From Chloroflexota bacterium (GTDB lineage: Bacteria; Chloroflexota; Dormibacteria; CF-121), in NCBI GenBank assembly GCA_005881715.1, contig VBEE01000041.1, positions 4,518 through 42,966 of the forward strand: a stretch of DNA of 38,449 nt, given 5' to 3'. The number at the start of each line of letters is the position of its first letter. The stretch's first letter is position 1. Positions 1 through 9,216 of this stretch are shown here, piece after piece. The notes below the pieces were generated by a model. That model searched no databases and was not told where the DNA came from. It saw nothing but the letters and a program-made list of their open reading frames with translations. The position numbers and the translations under genes were made by a program.

Positions 1-3000
1 GGGCTCGCCGGGTCGGTGGCCGCCAGCGCCACGACCTTTGATTCCTCATCGCGCGCCCCGCGAAGCCGGTCGACGGCGCCCGGCAGCGCAAACTGCAGGC
101 CGCCCAGGCCGTCGATGAAGTAGCCGCGCCGGATCTTGCCGGCCTCCTCCATGGCCCGCAGCACAGGGTACAGCGAAACGAAGCCGCCGCTGATGCTTTC
201 GCCGAGCGCCGCCTCGCGGGTCAGGACGCCGTATCGTTGTAAGAGCACGCCGGCCATCGCATGGAGATGCTCGGTGCTCGACAGCTGCGGGTGCAGGAGA
301 TCGCGGACCAGGGACCAGCGGCCGGCGGCTGTCGGCGGCCCCAGCCGCATCAATGGCCGGCGCGGATTGCGACGCATCCGTGGACCGAGCATCCGCAGCG
401 GGAGAAAGGTGTCGTTCGTGACCTCGCCGGCCCAGACCATGTCCCAGAGCGCGTCCAGAACCGCGTCCTCGTCACTCGAGCCGGTCGCGTAATAGAGGTC
501 GCGGAAGAAGGATGCGCCGCGGCTTTGCAGGTGATCGCGTAAGCGCTCGTGAAGCTCGCCGCCCGGTCGATCGTCCGGCTCCCGGATCAACCGTGGCGCG
601 TCAGACCGCAGATACAGCGCGACTCGCCCGTCCGAGCTGCCCAGCGATCCCCGGCCCGTCCAGACCACCTCCCCCATCGAGATCAGCTGGTCGAGGAGTT
701 GCGGCCGGTACTCGCGCACGCGGACCGGGAGCACATCCCGTTCGAGCACCGATGCCGGGATGGCACAGCCTTGCAGCTGGAAGACGATCTCGGTGAGCCG
801 ATCGAGCCCGCTCGCCTGGATTCCGACGCCATGCCAGCTCGGTAGAAAGCGGCCGAGGACCTCAACCGGCACCGGCTCGACCTCGCGGCGCAACGCCGCC
901 AGTGACTTCCGGCGCAGCGACCGGAGCACGTCTGGATGGCAGTACTCACGCCCAGCATGGCCGGGCCGGAACTCGCCGGCCATCACGTTGCCGCGGCCGG
1001 CGAGGCGTCGCAGCGCCTGTTCAACCTCCCGCACCGGCAGTCCCCAGCGCGTCGCCGGGTCGGCGCTGAAGAAGGGGACGTGTGTCCTTGCCCAGCGGAT
1101 CAGGAGGGACGCCAGCGGCTCGTCCGTCTTTTCGAGAAACGCGTCGGGTAGACCAACCGGCAGTGCCACGCCCAGCGCGTCGCGATAACGCGCAGCGTCC
1201 TCGGCGGCGATCCACCGCTCCTCGTCGGCGATGCGGACCCGAGTGGCGCGGCGTTCCCGCTCCAGCTCAGCGAGCCATTCCGCGCGGATCCCGCGGGCCT
1301 CGGCTTCAGCCATCGTCAGGTCGCCGAGCCGCCGGAGCAGGTCGGCAGCCTCATCGGTGTCCCGCGGCCAGCGCTCTTTAAGGAGACCCTGCAACTCCAG
1401 TTCGAGGATCTCGATCGCCCGTGGATCGAGCAGCTCCCGAAGTTCTTCGGTGCCGAGCAGCTCGGCCAGGAGCTCCTTATCCAGTGTCAGCGCCTGCGCC
1501 CGCCGCTCCGCCAGGGGGGCATCGCCCTCGTACATGTACTGGCCGATGTAATCGAACACCAGGGTGGAGGCAAAGGGCGAGGCGCGCTCCGTGTCGACCA
1601 CGACGGTGCGGACCTCCCGCGCCCGGATCGCGCTCATCAGGTCACGCAGGCCATCCATGTCGAACACGTCGCTCAGGCACTCACGGTAGGTTTCGATCAG
1701 GATCGGGAACTCAGGGTGCTTGCCGGCCACCTGCAGCAGGTCATGGCTGCGCTGCCGCTGCTGCCACAGCGGGGTGCGCTCACCCGGCCGGCGCCGGGGC
1801 AGCAACAGCGCCCGGGCCGCATTCTCGCGGAAGCGCGAGGCGAAGAGGGCCGACCCATGCAGCTGTGCGGTGACAAGCTCGCGGACCTCCTCCGGGTCGA
1901 GCAGCAGGTCCTCGATGTCCGGCGCCCGGTCGGCCTCGGGGAGGCGGAGCGCAAAGCCGTCGTCCGTATAGATCATCTGGACTTCGAGATCGAGCCGCTC
2001 CTGCATTCGCGCCCGCGCGGCCATCGCCCAGGGCGCATGGATGCGAGCCCCGAACGGCGTCAACACCGACAGCCGCCAATCGCCGAGCTGATCCCGGAAG
2101 CGCTCGATCACGATGGCGCGGTCGGTCGGCACCGTTCCAGTGGCCTGAACCTGGTCCGAGAGGTAATCGAGCAGGTTGCTGGCCGCCCGATCATCGAAGC
2201 GCGAGCGCTCCTGCAATCGAGCGACGGCGGCGTCGGGCTCCATCGCGGTCAGCTCGCGCATCGCCGCGCCCATGGCGCGTCCGACCTCTACCGGCCGGCC
2301 CAGCGCGTCGCCGTGCCAGAACGCGATCCGCCCCGGCTCGCCGGGCGCGGGCGTCACCATCACCTGGGAAGGCGTGATGTCGGCGACCCGCCAGGTGGTG
2401 GCCCCAAGCACAAAGGTTTCACCAGGCCGCATCTCGTAGACCATCTCTTCGTCCAGCTCGCCGACGCGCTTGCCGTCGTCGAGCAGGTTGACGGAGAACA
2501 AGCCACGGTCCGGGATGGTCCCGCCACTCACGACCGCCAGGCGCTGGGCGCCGGCGCGGCCACGGATTGTTCCTTCGAGGCGGTCCCAGACGATGCGCGG
2601 GCGCAGCTCGGCGAATTCATCGGACGGATAACGGCCGCTCAGCATGTCGAGTGTCGACTCCAGGGCGCGAGGCCCCAGATCGCTGAAGGGATAGGCGCGA
2701 TGGACCAACTCCGAAAGGGCCGCGACCGACCACTCCTCCATGGCGGACATCGCCACGATCTGCTGGGCGAGAACATCGAGCGGATTGCGGGGGACCCGGG
2801 TCGTTTCGATCTCGCCGCGCAGCATTCGGTCGACGACGACCGCAGTCTCGAGCAGATCGCCCCGGTACTTGGGGAAGATGGTGCCCTTCGACGGCTCGCC
2901 GACCGAGTGGCCGGCGCGGCCGATCCGCTGAATCCCGCTGGCGACGCTGGTGGGCGACTCCACCTGGATGACCAGGTCGACGGCGCCCATGTCGATGCCG

Positions 3001-4064
3001 AGCTCCAGGCTGGAGGTGGCGACCAGCCCGGGGAGACGGCCGGCCTTGAGCGCATCCTCTATTAAGAGGCGCTGCTCCTTCGCGATCGAGCCGTGGTGCG
3101 CGCGCACCAGGTCCTCGCCGGCCAGCTCATTGATTGCCGCGGCCAGCCGCTCCGCCAGTCGCCGCGAGTTGACAAAGATGATGGTCGAGCGGTGCTGGCG
3201 TACCAGCTCCAGGATCCGTGGATGGATCGCCGGCCAGATACTTCGGCGGGGGCCGTCGGGCTCGGGGCCGATCCGCGCCGCCGGACCGCTCTGCGGGAGG
3301 GCCAGGGTGGAGGTCTCGCGCTCGAGATCCGCCATATCCTCGACCGGGACCTCGACCGTGATCTCCATTGGCTTGACCCGGCCGGCGTCGATGATGGTGA
3401 CCTCGCGGTTGGTGCCGCCCAGAAAGCGTGCGGTTTCGGACAATGGGCGCTGGGTCGCCGACAGCCCGATGCGTTGCGGCTCCGTCCGCGTGATGGCAGC
3501 CAGTCGTTCAAGGCTGAGGGCGAGGTGCGCGCCCCGCTTGGTCTCCGCCATTGAGTGGATCTCGTCGACGATCACCCACCGGACGCTGGGCAGGATCTGC
3601 CGCGCCGCGCTGGTCAGGAGCAGGAAAAGCGACTCGGGCGTGGTGATCAGGATGTCGGGCGGGTGGCGTTCGATCTGCCGGCGATCCCGCGGAGGTGTGT
3701 CGCCGGTCCGGATGGCCACCGTGATTGGCGACAGGGTGGCCCCCAGACGCTCGGCCTGCAAACCGATGCCGCGCAAGGGTGCCTGCAGGTTGCGCTCGAT
3801 GTCGACGGTGAGCGCCTTGAGCGGCGAAACATACAACACGCGACAGCGTTCAGCCTCGGCCGGGACCGGTTCGGTCGCCAACCGATCGATGCACCAGAAG
3901 AAGGCCGCCAGCGTCTTGCCGCTGCCGGTCGGTGCCGACATCAGGGTGTGCTGGCCGGCCGCCACCGATCGCCAGCCGCCATCCTGGACCTCGGTCGGCG
4001 TCGGGAAGGCGCCCGAAAACCAGGCGCGGGCCGCAGGCGAAAACAGGTCCAGAACGGTGGTCAT
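1..4064 (-). CDS. lhr: Lhr-type DEAD/DEAH-box ATP-dependent helicase (C-terminus beyond window)
   Basis: Large helicase-related protein, a 3'-5' DNA/RNA helicase family linked to nucleic-acid repair. About 1,354 codons are visible and no stop is reached, which explains why the ORF track omits it. Translating from ATG 4064 gives MTTVLDLF, then Walker A SAPTGSGKT (about residues 43-51), motif II DEIH (167-170) and SAT (202-204), followed by a helicase C domain with SLELGIDMG and QRIGRAGHSVG. The long remainder matches the Lhr winged-helix and DUF4145/Lhr-core style extension rather than a short RecQ-like helicase; full-length Lhr proteins are typically about 1,400-1,600 residues. A promoter of type TTGACC-16-TAAACT ends 7 nt before the ATG and no Shine-Dalgarno is present, so the mRNA is probably leaderless. 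Family assignment is secure; the exact repair role is not shown. Confidence 0.93.
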   Translation of the reverse strand, partial: MTTVLDLFSPAARAWFSGAFPTPTEVQDGGWRSVAAGQHTLMSAPTGSGKTLAAFFWCIDRLATEPVPAEAERCRVLYVSPLKALTVDIERNLQAPLRGIGLQAERLGATLSPITVAIRTGDTPPRDRRQIERHPPDILITTPESLFLLLTSAARQILPSVRWVIVDEIHSMAETKRGAHLALSLERLAAITRTEPQRIGLSATQRPLSETARFLGGTNREVTIIDAGRVKPMEITVEVPVEDMADLERETSTLALPQSGPAARIGPEPDGPRRSIWPAIHPRILELVRQHRSTIIFVNSRRLAERLAAAINELAGEDLVRAHHGSIAKEQRLLIEDALKAGRLPGLVATSSLELGIDMGAVDLVIQVESPTSVASGIQRIGRAGHSVGEPSKGTIFPKYRGDLLETAVVVDRMLRGEIETTRVPRNPLDVLAQQIVAMSAMEEWSVAALSELVHRAYPFSDLGPRALESTLDMLSGRYPSDEFAELRPRIVWDRLEGTIRGRAGAQRLAVVSGGTIPDRGLFSVNLLDDGKRVGELDEEMVYEMRPGETFVLGATTWRVADITPSQVMVTPAPGEPGRIAFWHGDALGRPVEVGRAMGAAMRELTAMEPDAAVARLQERSRFDDRAASNLLDYLSDQVQATGTVPTDRAIVIERFRDQLGDWRLSVLTPFGARIHAPWAMAARARMQERLDLEVQMIYTDDGFALRLPEADRAPDIEDLLLDPEEVRELVTAQLHGSALFASRFRENAARALLLPRRRPGERTPLWQQRQRSHDLLQVAGKHPEFPILIETYRECLSDVFDMDGLRDLMSAIRAREVRTVVVDTERASPFASTLVFDYIGQYMYEGDAPLAERRAQALTLDKELLAELLGTEELRELLDPRAIEILELELQGLLKERWPRDTDEAADLLRRLGDLTMAEAEARGIRAEWLAELERERRATRVRIADEERWIAAEDAARYRDALGVALPVGLPDAFLEKTDEPLASLLIRWARTHVPFFSADPATRWGLPVREVEQALRRLAGRGNVMAGEFRPGHAGREYCHPDVLRSLRRKSLAALRREVEPVPVEVLGRFLPSWHGVGIQASGLDRLTEIVFQLQGCAIPASVLERDVLPVRVREYRPQLLDQLISMGEVVWTGRGSLGSSDGRVALYLRSDAPRLIREPDDRPGGELHERLRDHLQSRGASFFRDLYYATGSSDEDAVLDALWDMVWAGEVTNDTFLPLRMLGPRMRRNPRRPLMRLGPPTAAGRWSLVRDLLHPQLSSTEHLHAMAGVLLQRYGVLTREAALGESISGGFVSLYPVLRAMEEAGKIRRGYFIDGLGGLQFALPGAVDRLRGARDEESKVVALAATDPAS

Positions 4065-4071
4065 GCGTCTC

Positions 4072-4099
4072 AGTTTATTGACCTCGTCGGGCCGGTCAA
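4072..4099 (-). promoter_or_regulatory. Leaderless sigma70-type promoter of lhr
   Basis: On the minus strand TTGACC (4099-4094), a 16-nt spacer and TAAACT (4077-4072) are followed by only 7 nt before the lhr ATG at 4064, so transcription would start at or next to the start codon. The -35 box overlaps the stop of the upstream panE gene. There is no ribosome binding site. Confidence 0.6.
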
Positions 4100-5091
4100 A
4101 ACCTGAACGAGCGAAGCAGTTCCTCCGCCGTCATATGCTGATGCGTCTCAAAGACTCGGCGCCCACCGTTGAGCAGGCCGGTGTTGTACGGGGTCGGGCG
4201 GCCGATCCGCTCGCCGAGCGTCACGATCTCACCGTTCAGGTATTCGAGCTCGCTGCTTGACCCACGCTGGAGGCTCTGCAGGGTCGATGGGCCGTAAGTG
4301 CTCTCAGGCGGGAAGTTGCCTGCCAGCCGGCCGCCGAACACCAGGTAGGCGAGCGGCATGGGAAGTGTCGACATCAAACGAAAGGTGCGCGCCCGGCGGC
4401 TTTGATCGAGGCCGAACCCGCCAAGTTGGGTGGTTTTGACGCCTTCACGAATCGTTGCAATCGATAGCCGCACCAGCCCTGGGTGGCGCAGCGCTTTTCC
4501 AATCGGCAACCCGGTGATCGCCATGATGGCGTTGTTCAGGTTCGCCATCAGCTTCGTCCAGCGGGCGCGGGTGATATCGGGGACGCGCTCGGTCTTCACC
4601 GCCGAGCTGAGCAGCGTGAGGACTGCGTCAACGCGTGCGGTCGACTCCGGAAAGGGCGCGCCCACCTGTAGCAAAGCGCTGGTATTTTGCTCGACCACGC
4701 CCGGTTGGAGATAGGTCGCGCTGATATTCAGAACACACCCGACGATGCGGTCGCGTCCGAGGATGCCGGCTGCCTCGCCGTCTGAACGGACGCCGTTCTG
4801 CATCGTCACGACCGTGGCGCTCGAAGGAAGCCCGGCGATATCGCGGCATGCGCTGGTAACGTCCTGCGATTTCACCGTGAGCAGAATGATGTCGGGGTCG
4901 TCCGGGAGTGTCGTGGTTGCCGGCAGGCGAACCCGCCGGGTCTGGTCCTGGTCCTTTAGGAGAAGCCCATTGGCGCGGATCGCGTCGATATGGTCCTGAC
5001 GCCCGATCAGGCGCACACTGACCCCGGCTTCGTGGAGGCGCGCCCCAACCAGACTCCCGATCGCGCCTGCGCCGTAGACGGCCACCTCCAT
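4096..5091 (-). CDS. panE: 2-dehydropantoate 2-reductase (ketopantoate reductase)
   Basis: NADPH-dependent reduction of ketopantoate to pantoate in coenzyme A biosynthesis; cytosolic. The 331-residue length is usual for the ApbA/PanE family. The N-terminus MEVAVYGAGAIGSLVGARL carries the GxGxxG dinucleotide motif (residues 7-12). MQNGV follows the Rossmann domain, and the region around KLMANLNNAIMAI contains the conserved catalytic Lys/Asn segment of the ApbA C-terminal domain. No other pantothenate gene lies nearby. The homologous family also contains reductases of related 2-keto acids, so the substrate is inferred. It lies 31 nt upstream of lhr, whose promoter overlaps its stop codon. An AT-rich TATGAC lies 6 nt before the ATG and no Shine-Dalgarno is visible, so initiation may be leaderless. 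Confidence 0.85.
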   Translation of the reverse strand: MEVAVYGAGAIGSLVGARLHEAGVSVRLIGRQDHIDAIRANGLLLKDQDQTRRVRLPATTTLPDDPDIILLTVKSQDVTSACRDIAGLPSSATVVTMQNGVRSDGEAAGILGRDRIVGCVLNISATYLQPGVVEQNTSALLQVGAPFPESTARVDAVLTLLSSAVKTERVPDITRARWTKLMANLNNAIMAITGLPIGKALRHPGLVRLSIATIREGVKTTQLGGFGLDQSRRARTFRLMSTLPMPLAYLVFGGRLAGNFPPESTYGPSTLQSLQRGSSSELEYLNGEIVTLGERIGRPTPYNTGLLNGGRRVFETHQHMTAEELLRSFRF

Positions 5092-5172
5092 TTGCTTGTC
5101 ATAGCTTCGCGAATCCTGCAGATGGAGCGCCTCGAGCGCCAGCGAATGGAGCGCCTACGCTGCCATATAACC

Positions 5173-5181
5173 TGCTATCAT
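5173..5181 (+). promoter_or_regulatory. Possible extended -10 promoter of the yggT-family gene
   Basis: TGCTATCAT fits an extended -10 element (TGnTATnAT). It lies in the 147-bp divergent gap between panE and the YggT gene, 58 nt before the ATG at 5239. No convincing -35 box is seen at 17 nt. The rest of the gap shows nothing else I can name. Confidence 0.35.
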
Positions 5182-5238
5182 GGGTGTAGCGTTTGAGCCG
5201 CGCATAGACTCATTTGCGCGCTCAGAGGAGAAGAATTC

Positions 5239-5667
5239 ATGGGTGATTCGTACGATCGGGAGATCGTCCGCGAGGAGACGAGCACGGGCGACCCGGTGCG
5301 CCCGGCGTCCGCCGCGCCGGCGATGACCTCACGCAGATCGGTCTATCGCGAGGGGAGCTATAACACGCGCGCGGTTCAAGCCGTTTGGTGGATCGTCGGT
5401 TTTATCGATGTCCTGATCGCAATCCGCTTTGTGTTGAAGCTGTTCGGCGCAAATGTGGGAGCGCCGTTCGTTCGCTTTATGTATGACGTGACCTGGCCGC
5501 TGGTCGCGCCCTTCCACGGCATCTTCAATACGACGCAGCAAGGACGCTCGATCCTCGAGCCAGAGTCGCTGGTCGCGATCGCGATCTACGCCCTGATCGG
5601 CTGGGGCATCGTTTCCCTGATCCGGTTGATGACCCGCCCGCGCTCAACCACGACCGTGGTCGACTAA
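5239..5667 (+). CDS. YggT family membrane protein
   Basis: Small integral membrane protein of 142 residues. The hydrophilic first ~55 residues are followed by a hydrophobic segment (about 50-70, VWWIVGFIDVLIAIRFVLKL), then the YggT-typical stretch VTWPLVAPFHGIF, and a second membrane segment near residues 110-130 (LVAIAIYALIGWGIVSLI). YggT proteins occur with cell-division or osmotic-stress genes in other bacteria, but biochemical function is unknown. The start is supported by a strong Shine-Dalgarno (AGAGGAG) 8 nt upstream. It is monocistronic: panE diverges upstream and a hairpin terminator follows. The N-terminal extension is longer than in minimal YggT proteins. Confidence 0.8.
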   Translation: MGDSYDREIVREETSTGDPVRPASAAPAMTSRRSVYREGSYNTRAVQAVWWIVGFIDVLIAIRFVLKLFGANVGAPFVRFMYDVTWPLVAPFHGIFNTTQQGRSILEPESLVAIAIYALIGWGIVSLIRLMTRPRSTTTVVD

Positions 5668-5687
5668 CCAGTTCATTTGTTCTTGTT

Positions 5688-5718
5688 GAGCCGCCCCGCT
5701 GGGCGGCTCTTGATTTTC
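5688..5718 (+). terminator. Rho-independent terminator after the YggT gene
   Basis: A 9-bp perfect stem, GAGCCGCCC/GGGCGGCTC, with a CGCT loop is followed by TTGATTTTC. It sits in the convergent gap before the DinB-like gene (-), so the hairpin may also help end the lysine operon, although the minus-strand side lacks a T-tract. Confidence 0.65.
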
Positions 5719-6190
5719 AAACCCTCGGCGACGATTGCCGTCGGAGAGCCGCCTCGATATCACGGACCCGGTGCCAGGCCGAGTGCCCGTCGAAGTCGCC
5801 GGGCCAGTTGGGGCCTCGCTCCCGGCGACCGAACCAATCGTCCGACTGCTTGCGAAGCGTCTGCATCACATCGTTCTGAACCTGTCGATGCCAGGCGACC
5901 ACATCGGCCGGGCGGCGACGGCGCCAGCGTCGGTAGATGAGCGCATTGCCCTGGTTGACGTCGAGGCCTCGCATTTCCGCCGGCCCTTTCTCGCCACGGA
6001 AGACGCGGGCGCTGTGCTCCTTCCAATAGATGATATGAGCCAGCGAATCCTTGACGGTCCAGGGATCCTTCGTCTCCGGCCGCGGCACCCGGCGGCGCCA
6101 GTCTGCCGGCTTCAGCCTTCTGATCAGCCGATCGAGTCGCTGATACTCGCGCCGCGTCCGGTCGGTGACCTCTTTCCGCGTATGTCTCAT
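5717..6190 (-). CDS. DinB/ClbS-like four-helix-bundle protein
   Basis: 157-residue cytosolic protein of the DinB/ClbS (DfsB) superfamily type. The segments KDSLAHIIYWKEHSARVF (about residues 47-64) and GHSAWHRVRDIE near the C-terminus place histidines as expected for the metal-binding or hydrolase site of this fold. Family members include thiol-dependent transferases and the colibactin-protecting hydrolase ClbS; the substrate here cannot be told. Its ATG lies 9 nt beyond the lysJ stop, with a modest GAGCGGGA upstream, so it is probably the tenth cistron of the lysine operon. That link looks positional; no role in lysine synthesis is implied by the sequence. Confidence 0.6.
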   Translation of the reverse strand: MRHTRKEVTDRTRREYQRLDRLIRRLKPADWRRRVPRPETKDPWTVKDSLAHIIYWKEHSARVFRGEKGPAEMRGLDVNQGNALIYRRWRRRRPADVVAWHRQVQNDVMQTLRKQSDDWFGRRERGPNWPGDFDGHSAWHRVRDIEAALRRQSSPRV

Positions 6191-6199
6191 TCCCGCTCG

Positions 6200-7372
6200 T
6201 CAGCCGGCCTGGCGGACAGCGTCGGCGAGGACCTCAACGCCCTCGTCGAGCTGGGCGTCATCGATCAGGATCGAGGGAAGAAACCGAATCACGGTGCCGC
6301 CGCCGGGCAACGCCAGCACGCCGCGCTCCTGCATCGCCTTGATCACGGGTGTCACGGGCTTCTTGAGTTCGACGGCCAGCATCAGGCCGCGACCACGGAC
6401 CTCGCGGACCTGGGTAAGGCCCAATCCGCGGACGCGTTCCTGAAAGCGGTCTCCGGCGTGCTGCGCCCGACGGTGGAGTCCCTCGTCAGTAAGGACGCGC
6501 AGGGTCGCGGCTCCGGCGGCGCAGACCAGCGGGTTGCCGGCAAAGGTGCTGCCGTGGCTGCCCTTGGGGACACGGTCACTGACGGCTTCGGTCGTCACGG
6601 TGACGCCCAGCGGCAGGCCGTTGGCGATCGACTTCGACAGGCAGAGGATGTCGGGCATGATGTCCTCGCGGCTGAAGGCGAAGACCGCGCCAGTCCGGAA
6701 TCCCGTCTGGATCTCGTCACAGATCAGTAGGCTGCCGTATGCGTCGCATCGCTCGCGGATGCCTTTGAGATAGCCGTCGGCCGGCACCCGAACCCCGCCT
6801 TCGCCCTGGATCGGCTCGATGATCACGGCCCCGACCGAGTCGTCCAGCACCTTGTCCAGCGCATCGAGGTCATCGAACGGGACATGGCGCACACCTTCCA
6901 ACATGGGGGCGAACGGATCGCGGTACTTTGCGTCGGCGGTAGCGGCGAGGGCGCCAAAGGTCCGCCCATGATAGGCGCGATGCGTGGCAACGATGCCGGT
7001 TCGGCCGGTGGCGACGCGCGCGTATTTCATCGCGGCCTCGACCGCCTCCGCGCCCGAGTTCCCGAACGAGATCCGGGTCAGCGGCGGCGGCAGGAGCGCA
7101 CCCAGCGCCTGCAGGAACTCGTCGCGCGCCGGCGTGTCGAAGCTCTGGTGGGCGTTGGTCAGCCTGGCGGCCTGATTTGTGATGGCGGCCGTGACCTCCG
7201 GATGGCTGTGACCGAGAAGGTTGACGCCGTAGTTGGTCATCAGGTCGAGATATCTGCGATCCCGGTCATCCCACAGGTACGAGCCTTCGCCGCGAACGAG
7301 CCTGAGCCCCCGCCCGGCATGCAACGGAATTGGACTGAGCCGCACGTGCGTGGTCGTCAGGTCGTGACCCAT
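6200..7372 (-). CDS. lysJ: LysW-aminoadipate/glutamate semialdehyde aminotransferase (LysJ/ArgD family)
   Basis: PLP-dependent class III aminotransferase, 390 residues. In the carrier-protein pathway it converts LysW-gamma-aminoadipate semialdehyde to LysW-gamma-lysine, and the glutamate-derived semialdehyde to LysW-ornithine. Family marks are NSGAEAVEAAMKYAR (105-119), HRAYHGRTFGALA (131-143), CDEIQTGFRTG (218-228) and the PLP lysine in LSKSIANG (Lys247). On sequence alone an acetylornithine aminotransferase is equally possible; the flanking lysZ, lysY, lysK and lysW decide for LysJ. The ATG overlaps the end of lysZ by 16 nt, indicating translational coupling. No argJ or argA gene for an acetylated route is present in the window. 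Confidence 0.87.
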   Translation of the reverse strand: MGHDLTTTHVRLSPIPLHAGRGLRLVRGEGSYLWDDRDRRYLDLMTNYGVNLLGHSHPEVTAAITNQAARLTNAHQSFDTPARDEFLQALGALLPPPLTRISFGNSGAEAVEAAMKYARVATGRTGIVATHRAYHGRTFGALAATADAKYRDPFAPMLEGVRHVPFDDLDALDKVLDDSVGAVIIEPIQGEGGVRVPADGYLKGIRERCDAYGSLLICDEIQTGFRTGAVFAFSREDIMPDILCLSKSIANGLPLGVTVTTEAVSDRVPKGSHGSTFAGNPLVCAAGAATLRVLTDEGLHRRAQHAGDRFQERVRGLGLTQVREVRGRGLMLAVELKKPVTPVIKAMQERGVLALPGGGTVIRFLPSILIDDAQLDEGVEVLADAVRQAG

Positions 7373-8151
7373 GTGCCGGCTCCTTCAAAGGCTCGCGTCA
7401 GCGGGTGCTCGCCGCGGCCGTCGAGCAGGCCGACCGCCTGGATGCCTCGACGGATCGCCTGGCCTGCCGCCCGGAGCTTGACTCGGGCGCGACCCTTCCC
7501 GTATTCGGCCATGCCCTCGATCTCCTCCAGATGAATCAGTGGAATCACACTCCGCTCGTCACTGACGTCGCGCATGAACCCTGGGGTGTCGGCGAAGATC
7601 AGCAGGCGCTCGGCCTGAATCGCCGTGGCGATCTCCATCGCCAGCCGGTCACCGTCAACGTTGATCGCGACGCCCTCATGGCTGATGCCCGGCGGCGTCA
7701 CGACCGGCAGGAAGCCATTGTCGAGCAGCAGGCGTAGGAGCTTCGGTTCGATCTTCTCGATGCTGCCGCTGTGGTCCCCGTGCAGCATTTTGACCTTGCC
7801 GGCCTCCTGGATCCGCAGGTCCGGCTTGCGCCGGCCGATCGCGATCCCACCATCCATCGCGGTCAGGCCGACGGCGTTGGCGCCGAGGGCCCGCAACCGC
7901 TCCACAATGCGCTTGTTCTGCTTTCCCGCATACGCCATAAGGAAATGATCCATCGTGGTTGCGTCGGTGAAGCGGCTGACCTCGCCGCGCTCCGACGTCA
8001 CCATCCGCGGGGGATGGCCAAGCCGCTCGGACAGGTCGTTTAATTCCTTATTCGCGCCATGAACCATTACGAGCGGTTCTTTGCACGCCGCGACATCCTG
8101 CAGCAACGGGTCAAGGTCCGTGAGGCTGCCGCCGATCTTGATGACGAGCAT
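7357..8151 (-). CDS. lysZ: LysW-aminoadipate/glutamate kinase (LysZ/ArgB family)
   Basis: Amino-acid kinase family enzyme that phosphorylates the side-chain carboxyl of the LysW-bound substrate. The start is placed at MLVIKIGGSL (ATG 8151) rather than the track start at 8202, because the family begins directly with the KIGG nucleotide-binding strand and the extra 17 residues run into lysY. Further motifs are MVHGANKEL near residue 46, VGLTAMDGG, VTPPGISHEGVAINVDGD and FADTPGFM. LysZ lacks the acetyl-group pocket of true ArgB; the LysW setting supports the carrier-linked substrate. The start is 2 nt after the lysY stop and the end overlaps lysJ by 16 nt. 264 residues is normal for LysZ. Confidence 0.88.
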   Translation of the reverse strand: MLVIKIGGSLTDLDPLLQDVAACKEPLVMVHGANKELNDLSERLGHPPRMVTSERGEVSRFTDATTMDHFLMAYAGKQNKRIVERLRALGANAVGLTAMDGGIAIGRRKPDLRIQEAGKVKMLHGDHSGSIEKIEPKLLRLLLDNGFLPVVTPPGISHEGVAINVDGDRLAMEIATAIQAERLLIFADTPGFMRDVSDERSVIPLIHLEEIEGMAEYGKGRARVKLRAAGQAIRRGIQAVGLLDGRGEHPLTRAFEGAGTWVTT

Positions 8152-8153
8152 CT

Positions 8154-9209
8154 TCAGATCGGATAGAGGCCGGAGAACTCGAGCCCGGTTCGCTCGTCCC
8201 AACCAAAGCGAACATTCACCGCCTGGACGGCCTGCCCGGCGGCGCCCTTCATCAGGTTGTCGAGGGCGCTCATCACCACTACCCGCCGCGAATGCGGGTC
8301 TCGTTCGAAGCCGACGTCGCAGTAGTTCGTGCCCGAGAGGATCTTCGGGTTGGGATAGCGGTGGATCCCTTGCGACTCCTTAACGATTCGCATGAAGGGC
8401 TCATCCGCGTAGGCGGCGCGATAGATCTTCCACAGCGCCTTCTCGTCGAGGTCATCGTTGAGAAAGACGTGGGCGGTCGTCAGGATTCCGCGGACGGCCT
8501 CGACCGCGGTCGCGGAGAAGGCGATGCTGGGGCCGTGGCCGTTGGGTGAATTGAGGCCGAGCTCCTGGATGATCTCCGCGGTATGACGATGCGAGGTGGG
8601 GGCGAACGAGCGCATCTCGCCGCTGCGGTGCGGGTGATGCGATGCAGGCCCTGCCTCCGCGCCTCCGGCGGATGACCCCGTCTTGCCTTCGATCACGATC
8701 GGCATCGAGCGATCGACCACACCGGCACGGGTCAGCGGATACAGAGCGAGGATGGCGGCGGTGGCGAGACAGCCGCCGGCCGCGAAGCGATCGGCCTTGC
8801 GGAGTTCGTCGCGGTGCAGCTCCGGCAGGGCGTAGGTGAAGTCGCCAAGCAACGTCGGCTTGGGGTGTTCCCACCCGTACCACGTCGGGTACTGGCTCGG
8901 GTCGCGGAGCCGGAAGTCGGCAGAGAGATCGACGATGGTCGGGGCGAGCGACTGCAGTTGGTCGATCTCGCGGCTGGTCTGGCCGTGCGGGAGCGCAAGA
9001 AAGAGCACGTCAACCGGCTGGAGGGAGGCGCGCGTCTGGAACTTCAGCTCGGTGCGGCGGCGCAGATGCGGGTGCACGCTGTGCACGAACTTCCCACCCA
9101 AACGCTCGGAGCTCACCTGGGTCACCTCGACCTCGGGGTGCGACAGCAGCAGGCGGAGCAACTCACCGCCGGCGTAGCCAGCACCACCGACGACCGCTGC
9201 CCTTTTCAT
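8154..9209 (-). CDS. lysY: LysW-aminoadipyl/glutamyl phosphate reductase (LysY/ArgC family)
   Basis: NADPH-dependent reductase giving the LysW-bound semialdehyde. 351 residues, usual for ArgC/LysY. The N-terminal VVGGAGYAGGELLRLL (6-21) is the dinucleotide-binding loop; the catalytic cysteine is Cys147 in AAGGCLATAA. IEGKTGSSAGGAEAG and APTSHRHTAEI are the conserved substrate-side motifs, the latter with the active-site histidine. It could be a plain acetylglutamyl-phosphate reductase by homology; its place between lysK and lysZ argues for the carrier-bound substrate. It lies 7 nt downstream of lysK and 2 nt before lysZ. Confidence 0.88.
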   Translation of the reverse strand: MKRAAVVGGAGYAGGELLRLLLSHPEVEVTQVSSERLGGKFVHSVHPHLRRRTELKFQTRASLQPVDVLFLALPHGQTSREIDQLQSLAPTIVDLSADFRLRDPSQYPTWYGWEHPKPTLLGDFTYALPELHRDELRKADRFAAGGCLATAAILALYPLTRAGVVDRSMPIVIEGKTGSSAGGAEAGPASHHPHRSGEMRSFAPTSHRHTAEIIQELGLNSPNGHGPSIAFSATAVEAVRGILTTAHVFLNDDLDEKALWKIYRAAYADEPFMRIVKESQGIHRYPNPKILSGTNYCDVGFERDPHSRRVVVMSALDNLMKGAAGQAVQAVNVRFGWDERTGLEFSGLYPI

Positions 9210-9216
9210 CGGCCGG

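Noticed and set aside
1716-4260. Long plus-strand ORFs of 449 and 436 aa (1716-3065 and 2950-4260)
   Set aside because: They are antisense to the lhr helicase, lack any recognisable domain, and are rich in Arg, Gly, His and Ser as expected for shadow frames in GC-rich DNA.
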